Both the position numbers and the translations under genes were made by a program. Under the pieces are notes generated by a model that searched no databases, had not been told where the DNA came from, and worked only from the letters and a program-made list of their open reading frames with translations. A stretch of 20,812 nucleotides of DNA from Methanobacteriota archaeon (GTDB lineage Archaea; Methanobacteriota; Methanobacteria; Methanobacteriales; Methanobacteriaceae), in NCBI GenBank assembly GCA_023436175.1, contig JAEZKE010000123.1, forward strand, positions 1-20,812, in the 5' to 3' direction. Below, one piece after another: positions 15,055 to 20,812 of this stretch (position 1 is the first letter of the stretch; each line of letters begins with the position of its first letter).

Positions 15055-15399
15055 TCATTTAAGGTATGTTTCAGTGATATTATTCCCCATTTTAATCATG
15101 CGTTCATTGAACTCAATGAACTTATTTAAAATTTCTTCTCGACGTTCTAAAATTAATCTGACCAGTTGATATTCAGTTGAAATTCTCAAATCTTTAAAAA
15201 ATACAGAACTGGTATCTCTTACAACTAATATATCTCCTTCAGCCACCCGTAGCTTGTAAGAAGTGTTGGCAATGATTTCGATTTCATCCCCTTCCTTTGT
15301 ATAACCATTTACTATTTCTGAAATTCTGTTTAACTCGGCATATATTCTGTTTTCAATCTCCAATCGTTCTTCATGTAATTTTATAAGATCTTCAGACAT
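15055..15399 (-). CDS. Small coiled-coil-like protein of unknown function
   Basis: This 114-residue, charged, soluble protein is not assignable to a family. Its ends are helical (EDLIKLHEERLEIENRIYAELNRISEIVNGY at the N-terminus and TEYQLVRLILERREEILNKFIEFNERMIKMG at the C-terminus), with a short beta-like middle (IEIIANTSYKLRVAEGDILVVRD). This suggests a helical hairpin or dimer around a small domain. GTGAT lies 3 bases before the ATG, the same arrangement as at purL. It is the last gene of the minus-strand exporter group, 62 bases after the second permease, and may be cotranscribed with it. A role as an accessory or regulator of the exporter is only positional inference. Confidence 0.65.
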   Translation of the reverse strand: MSEDLIKLHEERLEIENRIYAELNRISEIVNGYTKEGDEIEIIANTSYKLRVAEGDILVVRDTSSVFFKDLRISTEYQLVRLILERREEILNKFIEFNERMIKMGNNITETYLK

Positions 15400-15461
15400 G
15401 ATATCACAAGAATAAGTTTATATTCATAGTACTTAATCTTTAAGGGCACATTATAGATTTA

Positions 15462-16601
15462 TCATAGCCTGATAGCTCTCTCATGCCTGAAATATCTTAC
15501 AGTTAGTGCAAAAATCAATGTAGACATTAATATAGCCGGAATGAAGAAGGACATGATATCCAATGATATATTTGGGGTTGAAGATAATCTAACCATCAGA
15601 ACTGTTGGAATAATATTTAAAATCCCCTCCAGATATGAAATTTTTATAAAAAGGGGCATGAAGAAGATAAATGTTGCAAACATTAAAGCAAGTGTTATAG
15701 CTGAGTTTGCTTCTTTAGTGCTGTCAACAAGCATGGATATCAATACTCCAACTCCAATAAATGCTAAACCAACGAAAATAAGAATAAAAATTAAAAGGAA
15801 CGCATTGTAAATTGGAACTCCAAGTAAATCTAATAGAATAATCCATGCAATACTTTGAAGCAGTGAAAATGAAAGAATAGGCAAAATCTTTCCAATTACC
15901 ACCATAGAACTTGATATAGGAGTCATAAGAAGCATTTCAAACGTTTTTCTCTCTTTTTCTCCCACAATACTATCTGTTACTATGTTACTTGCGAGGAAAA
16001 ATGGTAGAAGAAGAACGAAGGGAACTATAAATCCATACATTATTTCCACAAAATAGGAAGTATTTAAAGCTAATTTTGCTATATTATCCTCATTAAAGTT
16101 TATTTGATTTAAAGTTACTGGATTTTCAATTTTTTGAATCATCTCTTCCCTTATTCCTGCAGATTGGAGTTTTTTCTCTAATTTAAATTTATTTACAGCG
16201 TCACTTATTTTTTCAGATACAATGGAATAAAATGGATTAGATGTATCTGATTGAACGACTATGTCCTGTTTTTGGGAAGATGAAACTGTAACTATGGCAA
16301 TTAACCCTGATCCAAGCAGTTTATCTGCTTCACTTATGTTTTTGAAATAAACCACATTTAACTTTTGAGCACTTAGATCATTTGCAATACTTGAATTTTT
16401 TAAATCTTCAGACATTCCAACTGCAAGCTGAGATGTAACTCCAAACTTATCTAAAAGTCCAGGATCAGTTATAACAGCACTTCCTACCCCCAAACCAAAT
16501 GCTCCTAAGATTATAAATATCTGAATAAAAACGACCATGAGATAAATTCGGTTGGTTAATATATCTTGAGCTTCTTTTTTTGCAAGTGCTATGACTTTCA
16601 T
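15462..16601 (-). CDS. ABC-2 type transporter permease (second)
   Basis: This 379-residue membrane protein has one N-terminal helix (NRIYLMVVFIQIFIILGAFG), then an extracytoplasmic domain of about 150 residues, then five or six helices. The motif DSIVGEKERKTFEMLLMTPIS, followed by a GK motif (VVIGKILP), is the hallmark of NatB/ABC-2 permeases of ABC exporters. A strong AGGAG site lies 5 bases before the ATG. It is paralogous to the first permease encoded just upstream and probably pairs with it and with the ATPase. The substrate cannot be deduced; relatives export sodium ions, drugs, peptides or lipids. A 124-base gap separates it from the first permease gene, so a separate promoter is possible. 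Confidence 0.85.
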   Translation of the reverse strand: MKVIALAKKEAQDILTNRIYLMVVFIQIFIILGAFGLGVGSAVITDPGLLDKFGVTSQLAVGMSEDLKNSSIANDLSAQKLNVVYFKNISEADKLLGSGLIAIVTVSSSQKQDIVVQSDTSNPFYSIVSEKISDAVNKFKLEKKLQSAGIREEMIQKIENPVTLNQINFNEDNIAKLALNTSYFVEIMYGFIVPFVLLLPFFLASNIVTDSIVGEKERKTFEMLLMTPISSSMVVIGKILPILSFSLLQSIAWIILLDLLGVPIYNAFLLIFILIFVGLAFIGVGVLISMLVDSTKEANSAITLALMFATFIFFMPLFIKISYLEGILNIIPTVLMVRLSSTPNISLDIMSFFIPAILMSTLIFALTVRYFRHERAIRL

Positions 16602-16725
16602 TTTATCTCCTGTAAACTATGGGCAGTGAAATTATATGATATAAGATTTACACCTATTTCCTGAAAGCCCAAATGCTTAATTATACATGAAATTTGTATC
16701 TTAATTTAAAATTATACGACCATTA

Positions 16726-17919
16726 TTATCTTTTTGAAATACTTTTAACACCTAAAAAACCAAGAACTATTTTCATTATGTTAGGTCTTGGTCCAAACAT
16801 TATATCGTCTCTTTCGATGAGTTTTATTGAAATCCAGTATGAGATTATGCTTATAATAATTATAGAAATGATTGGAATCATGAACTCTGTTGTAGAAATG
16901 TTTTCACCTGAAAACAGACGCATTACAAGGGTCATTGGGGATATGTTAGCTGCAGCAGACTTACTTGAAATATAAGCAAGCGCTGGAATCACAAGAAATC
17001 CAACAATTCCTATATAAATAAAGCTTAGTCCAATACCGGCTTCTTTATAATTTTTTGAGTATGCCGCTATGACACTTGTTATCCCAACAATTGGAATAGA
17101 AGTTAATATAATCACAATATAAACTAAAATAGGATTTTTAAGGTCAAATCCGGCCAACAGAAGTATAATAATCCATAAAGCCACCTGAACAGCTATTGTT
17201 AAAACCACCGCGAAATTTTTTCCAATTATGATTTCTCCATGGCTTAAAGGCATTGCTATCAATATTTCTCCCGTTTTTCTCTCCTTTTCACCTACAATAC
17301 TGTCAATAATCATATTTCCAAAAAGGAACAAAGGAAGGAAAAGCAGTATTGAAACCATCATTTTTTTAATAAGCTGTAATGGTAAAGATTCTCCTTTTTT
17401 CTCCTCTTTAACATTTGGCTCAATTGTATTTGTTGAATGAACTAATGAGCTTATCCATTGATTTGAAATAGAAGCAGAAATAGCTTTAACAGTCGAATTT
17501 ACTTCCTCAGATACAACACTCCTCTTGGGATCCCCGTAGTCAATAAATAAATTCAAAGTAATAGGTTGAAAATTATCTATTCTACCGGTAGAATTTTCAG
17601 GAACAATCAGCGCAGCTGTGGCCTTACCATTTTTAACTTGATCTATTGCTTCATTACTTCCTAATGAATTTATACCAAGAACCTCATGATTTAATTGTTT
17701 TTTAAATAAACCACTAGTATCTGAAATACCTACTGAAGCAAAGTTTGTTAAAGAAGGAGATAATGTAACGCCGTTTTCAGATTCTATATTGCCGATAAAC
17801 ATATTCAAAAAAATTATCATTAAGACTAAGACAGAAAGCTGCATTAAAAAGATCATTAAAAACTTTCTGCTTGAGAGAGTATTTTTAAACTCCCATTTAG
17901 TTATAGTTGAAAATCTCAT
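16726..17919 (-). CDS. ABC-2 type transporter permease (first)
   Basis: This 397-residue paralogue of the second permease has the same layout: an N-terminal helix (KFLMIFLMQLSVLVLMIIFL), a large extracytoplasmic loop (about residues 45-185), then helices beginning with VSILLFLPLFLFGNMIIDSI. The hallmark GEKERKTGEILIAMPLS and EIIIGKNFAV are present. The C-terminus is basic (KIVLGFLGVKSISKR) and cytoplasmic. The gene lies 21 bases after the ATPase gene and is almost certainly cotranscribed with it. Two different permeases with one ATPase suggest a heterodimeric membrane domain. Its ribosome-binding site is weak, so translation may be coupled to the ATPase gene. Confidence 0.88.
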   Translation of the reverse strand: MRFSTITKWEFKNTLSSRKFLMIFLMQLSVLVLMIIFLNMFIGNIESENGVTLSPSLTNFASVGISDTSGLFKKQLNHEVLGINSLGSNEAIDQVKNGKATAALIVPENSTGRIDNFQPITLNLFIDYGDPKRSVVSEEVNSTVKAISASISNQWISSLVHSTNTIEPNVKEEKKGESLPLQLIKKMMVSILLFLPLFLFGNMIIDSIVGEKERKTGEILIAMPLSHGEIIIGKNFAVVLTIAVQVALWIIILLLAGFDLKNPILVYIVIILTSIPIVGITSVIAAYSKNYKEAGIGLSFIYIGIVGFLVIPALAYISSKSAAANISPMTLVMRLFSGENISTTEFMIPIISIIIISIISYWISIKLIERDDIMFGPRPNIMKIVLGFLGVKSISKR

Positions 17920-17940
17920 AATAAAACCCGAAATACCTAT

Positions 17941-18855
17941 TTATTTTACAGTATGAATGAACACATCCTCTAAAGAGGGTTCTTTAGTATTTACAGATAC
18001 TACATTATGCCCAATTAAACTGACAATATCTGAAATATCTTCTTTGGAATTTAAAGATACTGCCAAACTTTTCCCATTTAGGTCTACATTTTCTACGGAA
18101 TTAAAATGAAGAATTTTACGAGTATCTATGTTCGCATGCTTAATTTTTATTTGAAGTATTGTTTGACCATGAATTTTTGCTTTAAGGTAATTTGGAGTGC
18201 CCATATCTCTAATTTTACCTCCACTTAAAATTGCAACCCGATCACAGAGAGAATCAGCTTCTTCCATGTAATGAGTGCACAAAATTATGGTCTTTTCACC
18301 TTTAAGTCCTTCTATAAAACTTCTAATTGAAAGAGCAGTGGCAGGATCCAGTCCCATTGTAGGTTCATCAAATATGATAATTTCTGGATCATGAATTAAA
18401 GCCCTTGCAATACCAATTCTTTGGCGTAAGCCCTTTGAAAACGTGTTTATTTTATGTTCTGCACGATTTTCCATCCCCACAAGCTCAAGAAGTTCGTAAA
18501 CCCTGCGATTAAGCTTTTCTTTTGGAACTCCATAAAGTTCACCAAAATATCTAAGCAGATCACGCGCTTTAAACCTTTCATATAAATTTGGCTCTTCTGG
18601 AAGGTACCCAATCATTGATTTGGTCGTAATTGGATCCTTCAAAACATCATGTCCACCTACAAAAACAGTGCCATTATCTGGTTTCAATATACCACATATT
18701 ATTCGTATTGTGGTGGTCTTTCCGGCCCCATTTGGTCCTATGATTCCTAAAAGTTCTCCTCTTTTAACATTCAGGTTCAAATTATCCAAAGCCTGTATTT
18801 TACCAAAATATTTAGTGAGAGAATCTATTTTAATCATGTCTTCTTTTAAGTCCAA
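17941..18855 (-). CDS. ABC transporter ATP-binding protein (exporter, NatA-like)
   Basis: This 304-residue ATPase drives the two ABC-2 permeases encoded downstream. Motifs are Walker A GPNGAGKTT (40-48), YLPEEPNLYE in place of a Gln-containing Q-loop (usual in this subfamily), signature FSKGLRQR (139-146), Walker B IIIFDEPTMGLDP (159-171) and the H-loop His195 in CTHYMEEAD. A C-terminal extension of about 80 residues (from about 225) resembles the DUF4162-type domain of such ATPases. The longest frame begins at TTG 18855, nine bases after GAGG. An ATG six codons later (18837) is an alternative with a poorer site. A cluster of triloop hairpins lies upstream and may be in the leader. Confidence 0.92.
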   Translation of the reverse strand: MDLKEDMIKIDSLTKYFGKIQALDNLNLNVKRGELLGIIGPNGAGKTTTIRIICGILKPDNGTVFVGGHDVLKDPITTKSMIGYLPEEPNLYERFKARDLLRYFGELYGVPKEKLNRRVYELLELVGMENRAEHKINTFSKGLRQRIGIARALIHDPEIIIFDEPTMGLDPATALSIRSFIEGLKGEKTIILCTHYMEEADSLCDRVAILSGGKIRDMGTPNYLKAKIHGQTILQIKIKHANIDTRKILHFNSVENVDLNGKSLAVSLNSKEDISDIVSLIGHNVVSVNTKEPSLEDVFIHTVK

Positions 18856-18905
18856 ATTCTAACGCCTCAAAATTTTTTTTAAAAATTTAGAAAATGCAGT
18901 GCATG

Positions 18906-18976
18906 CGAAAATCTTCGATTTTCGAAAGTTCTCGAAATTCTATGAATTTCGAATGTTCAGGAAACCTATGGTTTCC
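18906..18976. repeat. Second cluster of triloop hairpins
   Basis: CGAAAATC (18906-18913) pairs with GATTTTCG (18917-18924) around TTC. TCGAAATTC (18932-18940) pairs with GAATTTCGA (18944-18952) around TAT. GGAAACC (18960-18966) pairs with GGTTTCC (18970-18976) around TAT. The order of cores, AAAATC then AAATTC then GGAA, repeats the order at 367-466. It lies between the exporter gene and msrA, possibly in the exporter's 5' leader. Confidence 0.75.
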
Positions 18977-19252
18977 ACCTCATGAAAAATTTATTCTTAA
19001 TTTGTACTGTTTAAATATTTAGAGATATTGATTTAGATGTACTACCCGTAGGAATAGATTTTATAAATCAAATAGACAGAACACAAATCATTATATGATA
19101 CTACTAATCTCATTATTTTCAATATTTAGTCCAACAATAGCCTTAAACGTGGCAGCATAAAACATTAATAATAAAAAATACTTAAGTTATCTTATCTGCG
19201 AATTCTTTGAGGGTATTTTTTTCTTAAATTAACCTTATAAAAGCGTGATAAA
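18977..19252. other. AT-rich divergent spacer between exporter operon and msrA
   Basis: No convincing gene is present. A TATA-like AAATATTTAAA (minus strand, about 19010-19021) could drive the exporter operon, with a leader of about 130 bases that includes the hairpin cluster. An AAAAAATACTT tract near 19173-19183 could drive msrA. A 21-codon hydrophobic open frame at 19094-19159 has no ribosome-binding site. Confidence 0.4.
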
Positions 19253-19747
19253 ATGGAAAATGAAAATAAATATAAAAAAGCCGCTTTTGCAGCAGGCTGC
19301 TTTTGGGGTATTGAAGAAACATTTAGAACTACAAAAGGAGTAGTATCTACTGCAGTAGGTTACATGGGAGGGCATACTAAAAATCCAAGCTATGAAAATG
19401 TTTGTTCTGGAACAACTGGCCATGCTGAAACAGTAGAAGTGACTTATGACCCTTCAGTGATTAGCTATAATGAATTATTGGATATTTTCTGGAAAATCCA
19501 TGACCCCACAACGCTTAACAGGCAGGGCCCAGATATAGGCGAACAGTACAGATCTATAATTTTCTACTACGACGACGAACAGGAAAACGCAGCACATGCT
19601 TCCAAGGAAAAACTTCAACAGTCAGGTATGTATGATCGGGATATAGTAACTGAAATTGTACCTGCCAGAAAGTTCAAATTTTACATGGCAGAAGATTATC
19701 ATCAACAGTATCTTAAAAAAAGAGGACGTAGCAGCTGCAGATTTTAA
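19253..19747 (+). CDS. msrA: Peptide methionine sulfoxide reductase MsrA
   Basis: This 164-residue cytoplasmic enzyme reduces methionine-S-sulfoxide in oxidised proteins. The catalytic motif GCFWGIEETF carries Cys16. TAVGYMGGHTKNPSYENVCSGTTGHAETVEVTYDP, LLDIFWKIHDPTTLNRQGPDIGEQYRSIIFY and EDYHQQYL follow in the family order. The C-terminal Cys162 (GRSSCRF) is placed to act as a resolving cysteine. No MsrB domain is fused. GTGAT lies a few bases before the ATG. The gene is alone, with the exporter operon divergent and a convergent TIR-like gene downstream. For a strict anaerobe it represents oxidative-damage repair. Confidence 0.95.
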   Translation: MENENKYKKAAFAAGCFWGIEETFRTTKGVVSTAVGYMGGHTKNPSYENVCSGTTGHAETVEVTYDPSVISYNELLDIFWKIHDPTTLNRQGPDIGEQYRSIIFYYDDEQENAAHASKEKLQQSGMYDRDIVTEIVPARKFKFYMAEDYHQQYLKKRGRSSCRF

Positions 19748-20067
19748 AAATTATAAGTTTAAAAGAATTAATTGACTTTTAGCAACTAAAAAGGTATTAT
19801 TTTTTAAAAAAATTCATAAATATCTTTGTTTTATTTTTTCCAAAGCGAAGTTAGCAAAACTTTTGAAAATTTCCAATTTTGTCGGATAGGTTGAGTAATA
19901 CAAATTTACCATTTTTGACATAAATTACAAGTGTATTACAAAATTACTATTTTGAAGGAAGTTAAGTATTTGGACTAATTTCCAGACATTCATTTCAAGT
20001 GTATAACAAATCAAGTTTTAAAATTCAGTTTTTTTACAGACATAATCATTGTTATAACTCTTAAAAA
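19748..20067. other. Convergent spacer between msrA and the TIR-like gene
   Basis: No gene was found in this 320-base AT-rich stretch. It contains T-runs after msrA (about 19799-19805) that may terminate transcription, and a set of imperfect direct repeats (19917-20058) listed separately. Confidence 0.5.
19917..20058. repeat. Imperfect direct repeats of about 26 bases
   Basis: Copies at 19917-19942 and 19985-20010 share 22 of 26 bases, with the common core CAAGTGTAT and a leading GACAT. A shorter third version starting GACATAATCATT lies at 20039-20058. Spacings are 68 and 54 bases. They lie downstream of both flanking genes. They may be relics or binding sites; no function is evident. Confidence 0.5.
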
Positions 20068-20466
20068 TTATTCTAAATAATTTTCTACTATGGCGTCAAC
20101 TATACATGGTGCATTCCAGCCTACGATATCTGCAGCAATCTCTTCAAGTTCAGGAGGCACGTTTTCCATACCATATGGTCGAATAACAATTATGGGCTTA
20201 CTTAACATATTTGCAACATCTATCTGTTTTTTAATAGTATTTTTATATTTGTTATATAATCCAGATAGGATTATTACAATTCCTGCTGGTTTTATTTGTT
20301 CTTGAAGCTCTTTTTCAGTAGTTTTATCTGTTTCTAATATCTCCTGATTTTTAAACTTAAAATCATATGCTGTTGATAATTTTTCAGTGAATAAATCGTA
20401 TTCCTCTTCATTTTGACCTATATGACTTATAAATATAGTATAAACCGTGGATTCAGACTCAAACAT
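20068..20466 (-). CDS. TIR-like DUF1863 (Thoeris ThsB-like) domain protein
   Basis: This 132-residue protein is a single TIR-like domain of the DUF1863 type, related to ThsB of the Thoeris anti-phage system, whose TIR makes an NAD-derived signal. Matching elements are YTIFISHIG at the first strand, FKFKNQEI, LQEQIKPAGIVIILSGLYNKY, then the helix NTIKKQIDVA, KPIIVIRPYG, and VGWNAPCIVDAIVENYL at the end. The helix normally reads W-I-x-x-E-I; here Gln81 (CAG) stands in the Glu position and the Trp is missing, so NAD cleavage may be lost or altered. No ThsA-like effector is encoded in the window. The ATG is preceded by GGTAGATGAA. A solitary TIR-like sensor or a decayed defence gene are both possible. 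Confidence 0.8.
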   Translation of the reverse strand: MFESESTVYTIFISHIGQNEEEYDLFTEKLSTAYDFKFKNQEILETDKTTEKELQEQIKPAGIVIILSGLYNKYKNTIKKQIDVANMLSKPIIVIRPYGMENVPPELEEIAADIVGWNAPCIVDAIVENYLE

Positions 20467-20586
20467 TTCATCTACCTTTTACCCTACAACTTAAATTATT
20501 AATTTAAATTATTGATGAAATTAGTAATTTATTTTTTGATCCTACTAAATAAAAATAGAAATTTAATTTAATACCTTAAAATCTAA

Positions 20587-20619
20587 AAGAGGTAAAGAGT
20601 TAAAGCATCTTCACCTCTT
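20587..20619 (-). terminator. Hairpin downstream of the truncated minus-strand gene
   Basis: AAGAGGT (20587-20593) pairs with ACCTCTT (20613-20619). On the minus strand the stem is followed by TTTTAGATTTT. It lies 42 bases past the stop of the partial gene at 20661 and before the TIR-like gene, so it probably separates the two transcripts. Confidence 0.5.
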
Positions 20620-20660
20620 AAACCGGCTCAGTTCCAATTTATGGATTAAAATGAATTGAA

Positions 20661-20812
20661 TTATACAATTAGATAATTGTATCCATATGCTCTGTATGGA
20701 ACTGTTTTCCATGCTCCGTTTTGATATAGTTGAACTGATCTATGTCTACTGGAATAACTTGTCGCGTATTGAACTACCCTTGATTTGTACCCTGCAGCTT
20801 TAAACTTACCGT
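20661..20812 (-). CDS. 3' end of an unknown gene entering from the right edge
   Basis: On the minus strand an open frame enters at the window edge and stops at 20661-20663, giving about 50 residues. It contains GKFKAAGYKSRVVQYATSY, then SSRHRSVQLYQNGAW and TVPYRAYGYNYLIV. The alternating aromatic and polar residues (VQYATS, VQLYQNG, WKTVPY) suggest a beta-sandwich or beta-repeat, such as occurs in secreted or surface proteins. No family was recognised. The start and most of the protein lie outside the window. A short ACAATT/AATTGT inverted repeat overlaps the stop. Confidence 0.6.
   Translation of the reverse strand, partial: GKFKAAGYKSRVVQYATSYSSRHRSVQLYQNGAWKTVPYRAYGYNYLIV

Noticed and set aside
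15541..15810. + strand 89-codon open frame
   Set aside because: It is antisense to the second permease gene, whose coding frame and motifs are clear.
19094..19159. Small hydrophobic peptide of 21 codons (MILLISLFSIFSPTIALNVAA)
   Set aside because: There is no ribosome-binding site and no neighbour suggesting a toxin or small membrane protein. Such frames arise easily in AT-rich spacers.
19917..20058. CRISPR array
   Set aside because: There are only two or three imperfect repeats with unequal spacing and diverged sequence, and no cas genes in the window.
20068..20466. Complete Thoeris defence system
   Set aside because: Only the ThsB-like TIR protein is present. No ThsA (SIR2/SLOG or membrane effector) is encoded in the window, and the catalytic Glu is replaced.

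Overview
The window comes from an AT-rich methanogenic archaeon, most likely of the order Methanobacteriales and probably the genus Methanobacterium. This is inferred from gene content: the C-terminus of heterodisulfide reductase HdrA, an archaeal-type serine hydroxymethyltransferase, an archaeal S-adenosylmethionine synthetase, an archaeal flavo-iron-sulfur protein of the dihydromethanopterin reductase type, and small-type PurL. Shine-Dalgarno sites are GGAGG or GTGAT, and TATA-like boxes lie in very AT-rich spacers. No plasmid, phage or insertion-sequence genes were seen.

Layout. Positions 1-347 hold the end of hdrA (+), followed by a 429-base spacer with a cluster of short triloop hairpins. 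Positions 777-5041 hold five + strand genes: a DUF169 protein, glyA, a DmrB/MJ0208-type flavoprotein, a stand-alone LigD-type 3'-phosphoesterase and a HEAT-repeat protein. A DUF192 gene (-) follows, with a degenerate copy of its own 3' end just beyond its stop. Next is the S-adenosylmethionine synthetase gene (+, 5887-7119). A 668-base spacer contains a GC-rich island (7290-7590) of strong hairpins that probably encodes one or more small RNAs. Then come ileS, purL, a SEC59/DGK1-type membrane CTP-kinase homologue and an unknown polytopic membrane protein (all +). On the minus strand, 18855 to 15055 holds an ABC exporter (ATPase and two ABC-2 permeases) and a small coiled-coil-like protein. A second triloop-hairpin cluster lies upstream of the exporter. 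The window closes with msrA (+), a TIR-like DUF1863 protein (-) and the 3' end of an unknown gene (-).

Functional links. GlyA feeds C1 units into the pterin carrier pool, and the flavoprotein next to it belongs to the family that completes that carrier. S-adenosylmethionine synthetase, IleRS and PurL are housekeeping genes. The exporter genes probably act together. MsrA and the TIR-like protein look like stress or defence accessories.

The most unusual observations are these. (1) Degenerate duplicates occur at gene borders: the ileS 3' end recurs after its stop with only synonymous changes, the DUF192 3' end recurs beyond its stop, purL shows a weaker 3' copy, and glyA has a duplicated ribosome-binding site and start. 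All are offset by a multiple of three bases. (2) The GC-rich island carries single-stranded Shine-Dalgarno-like or anti-Shine-Dalgarno-like segments, depending on strand. (3) Triloop-hairpin cassettes of matching order occur at two distant loci. (4) The TIR-like protein has Gln where Thoeris ThsB relatives have the presumed catalytic Glu.
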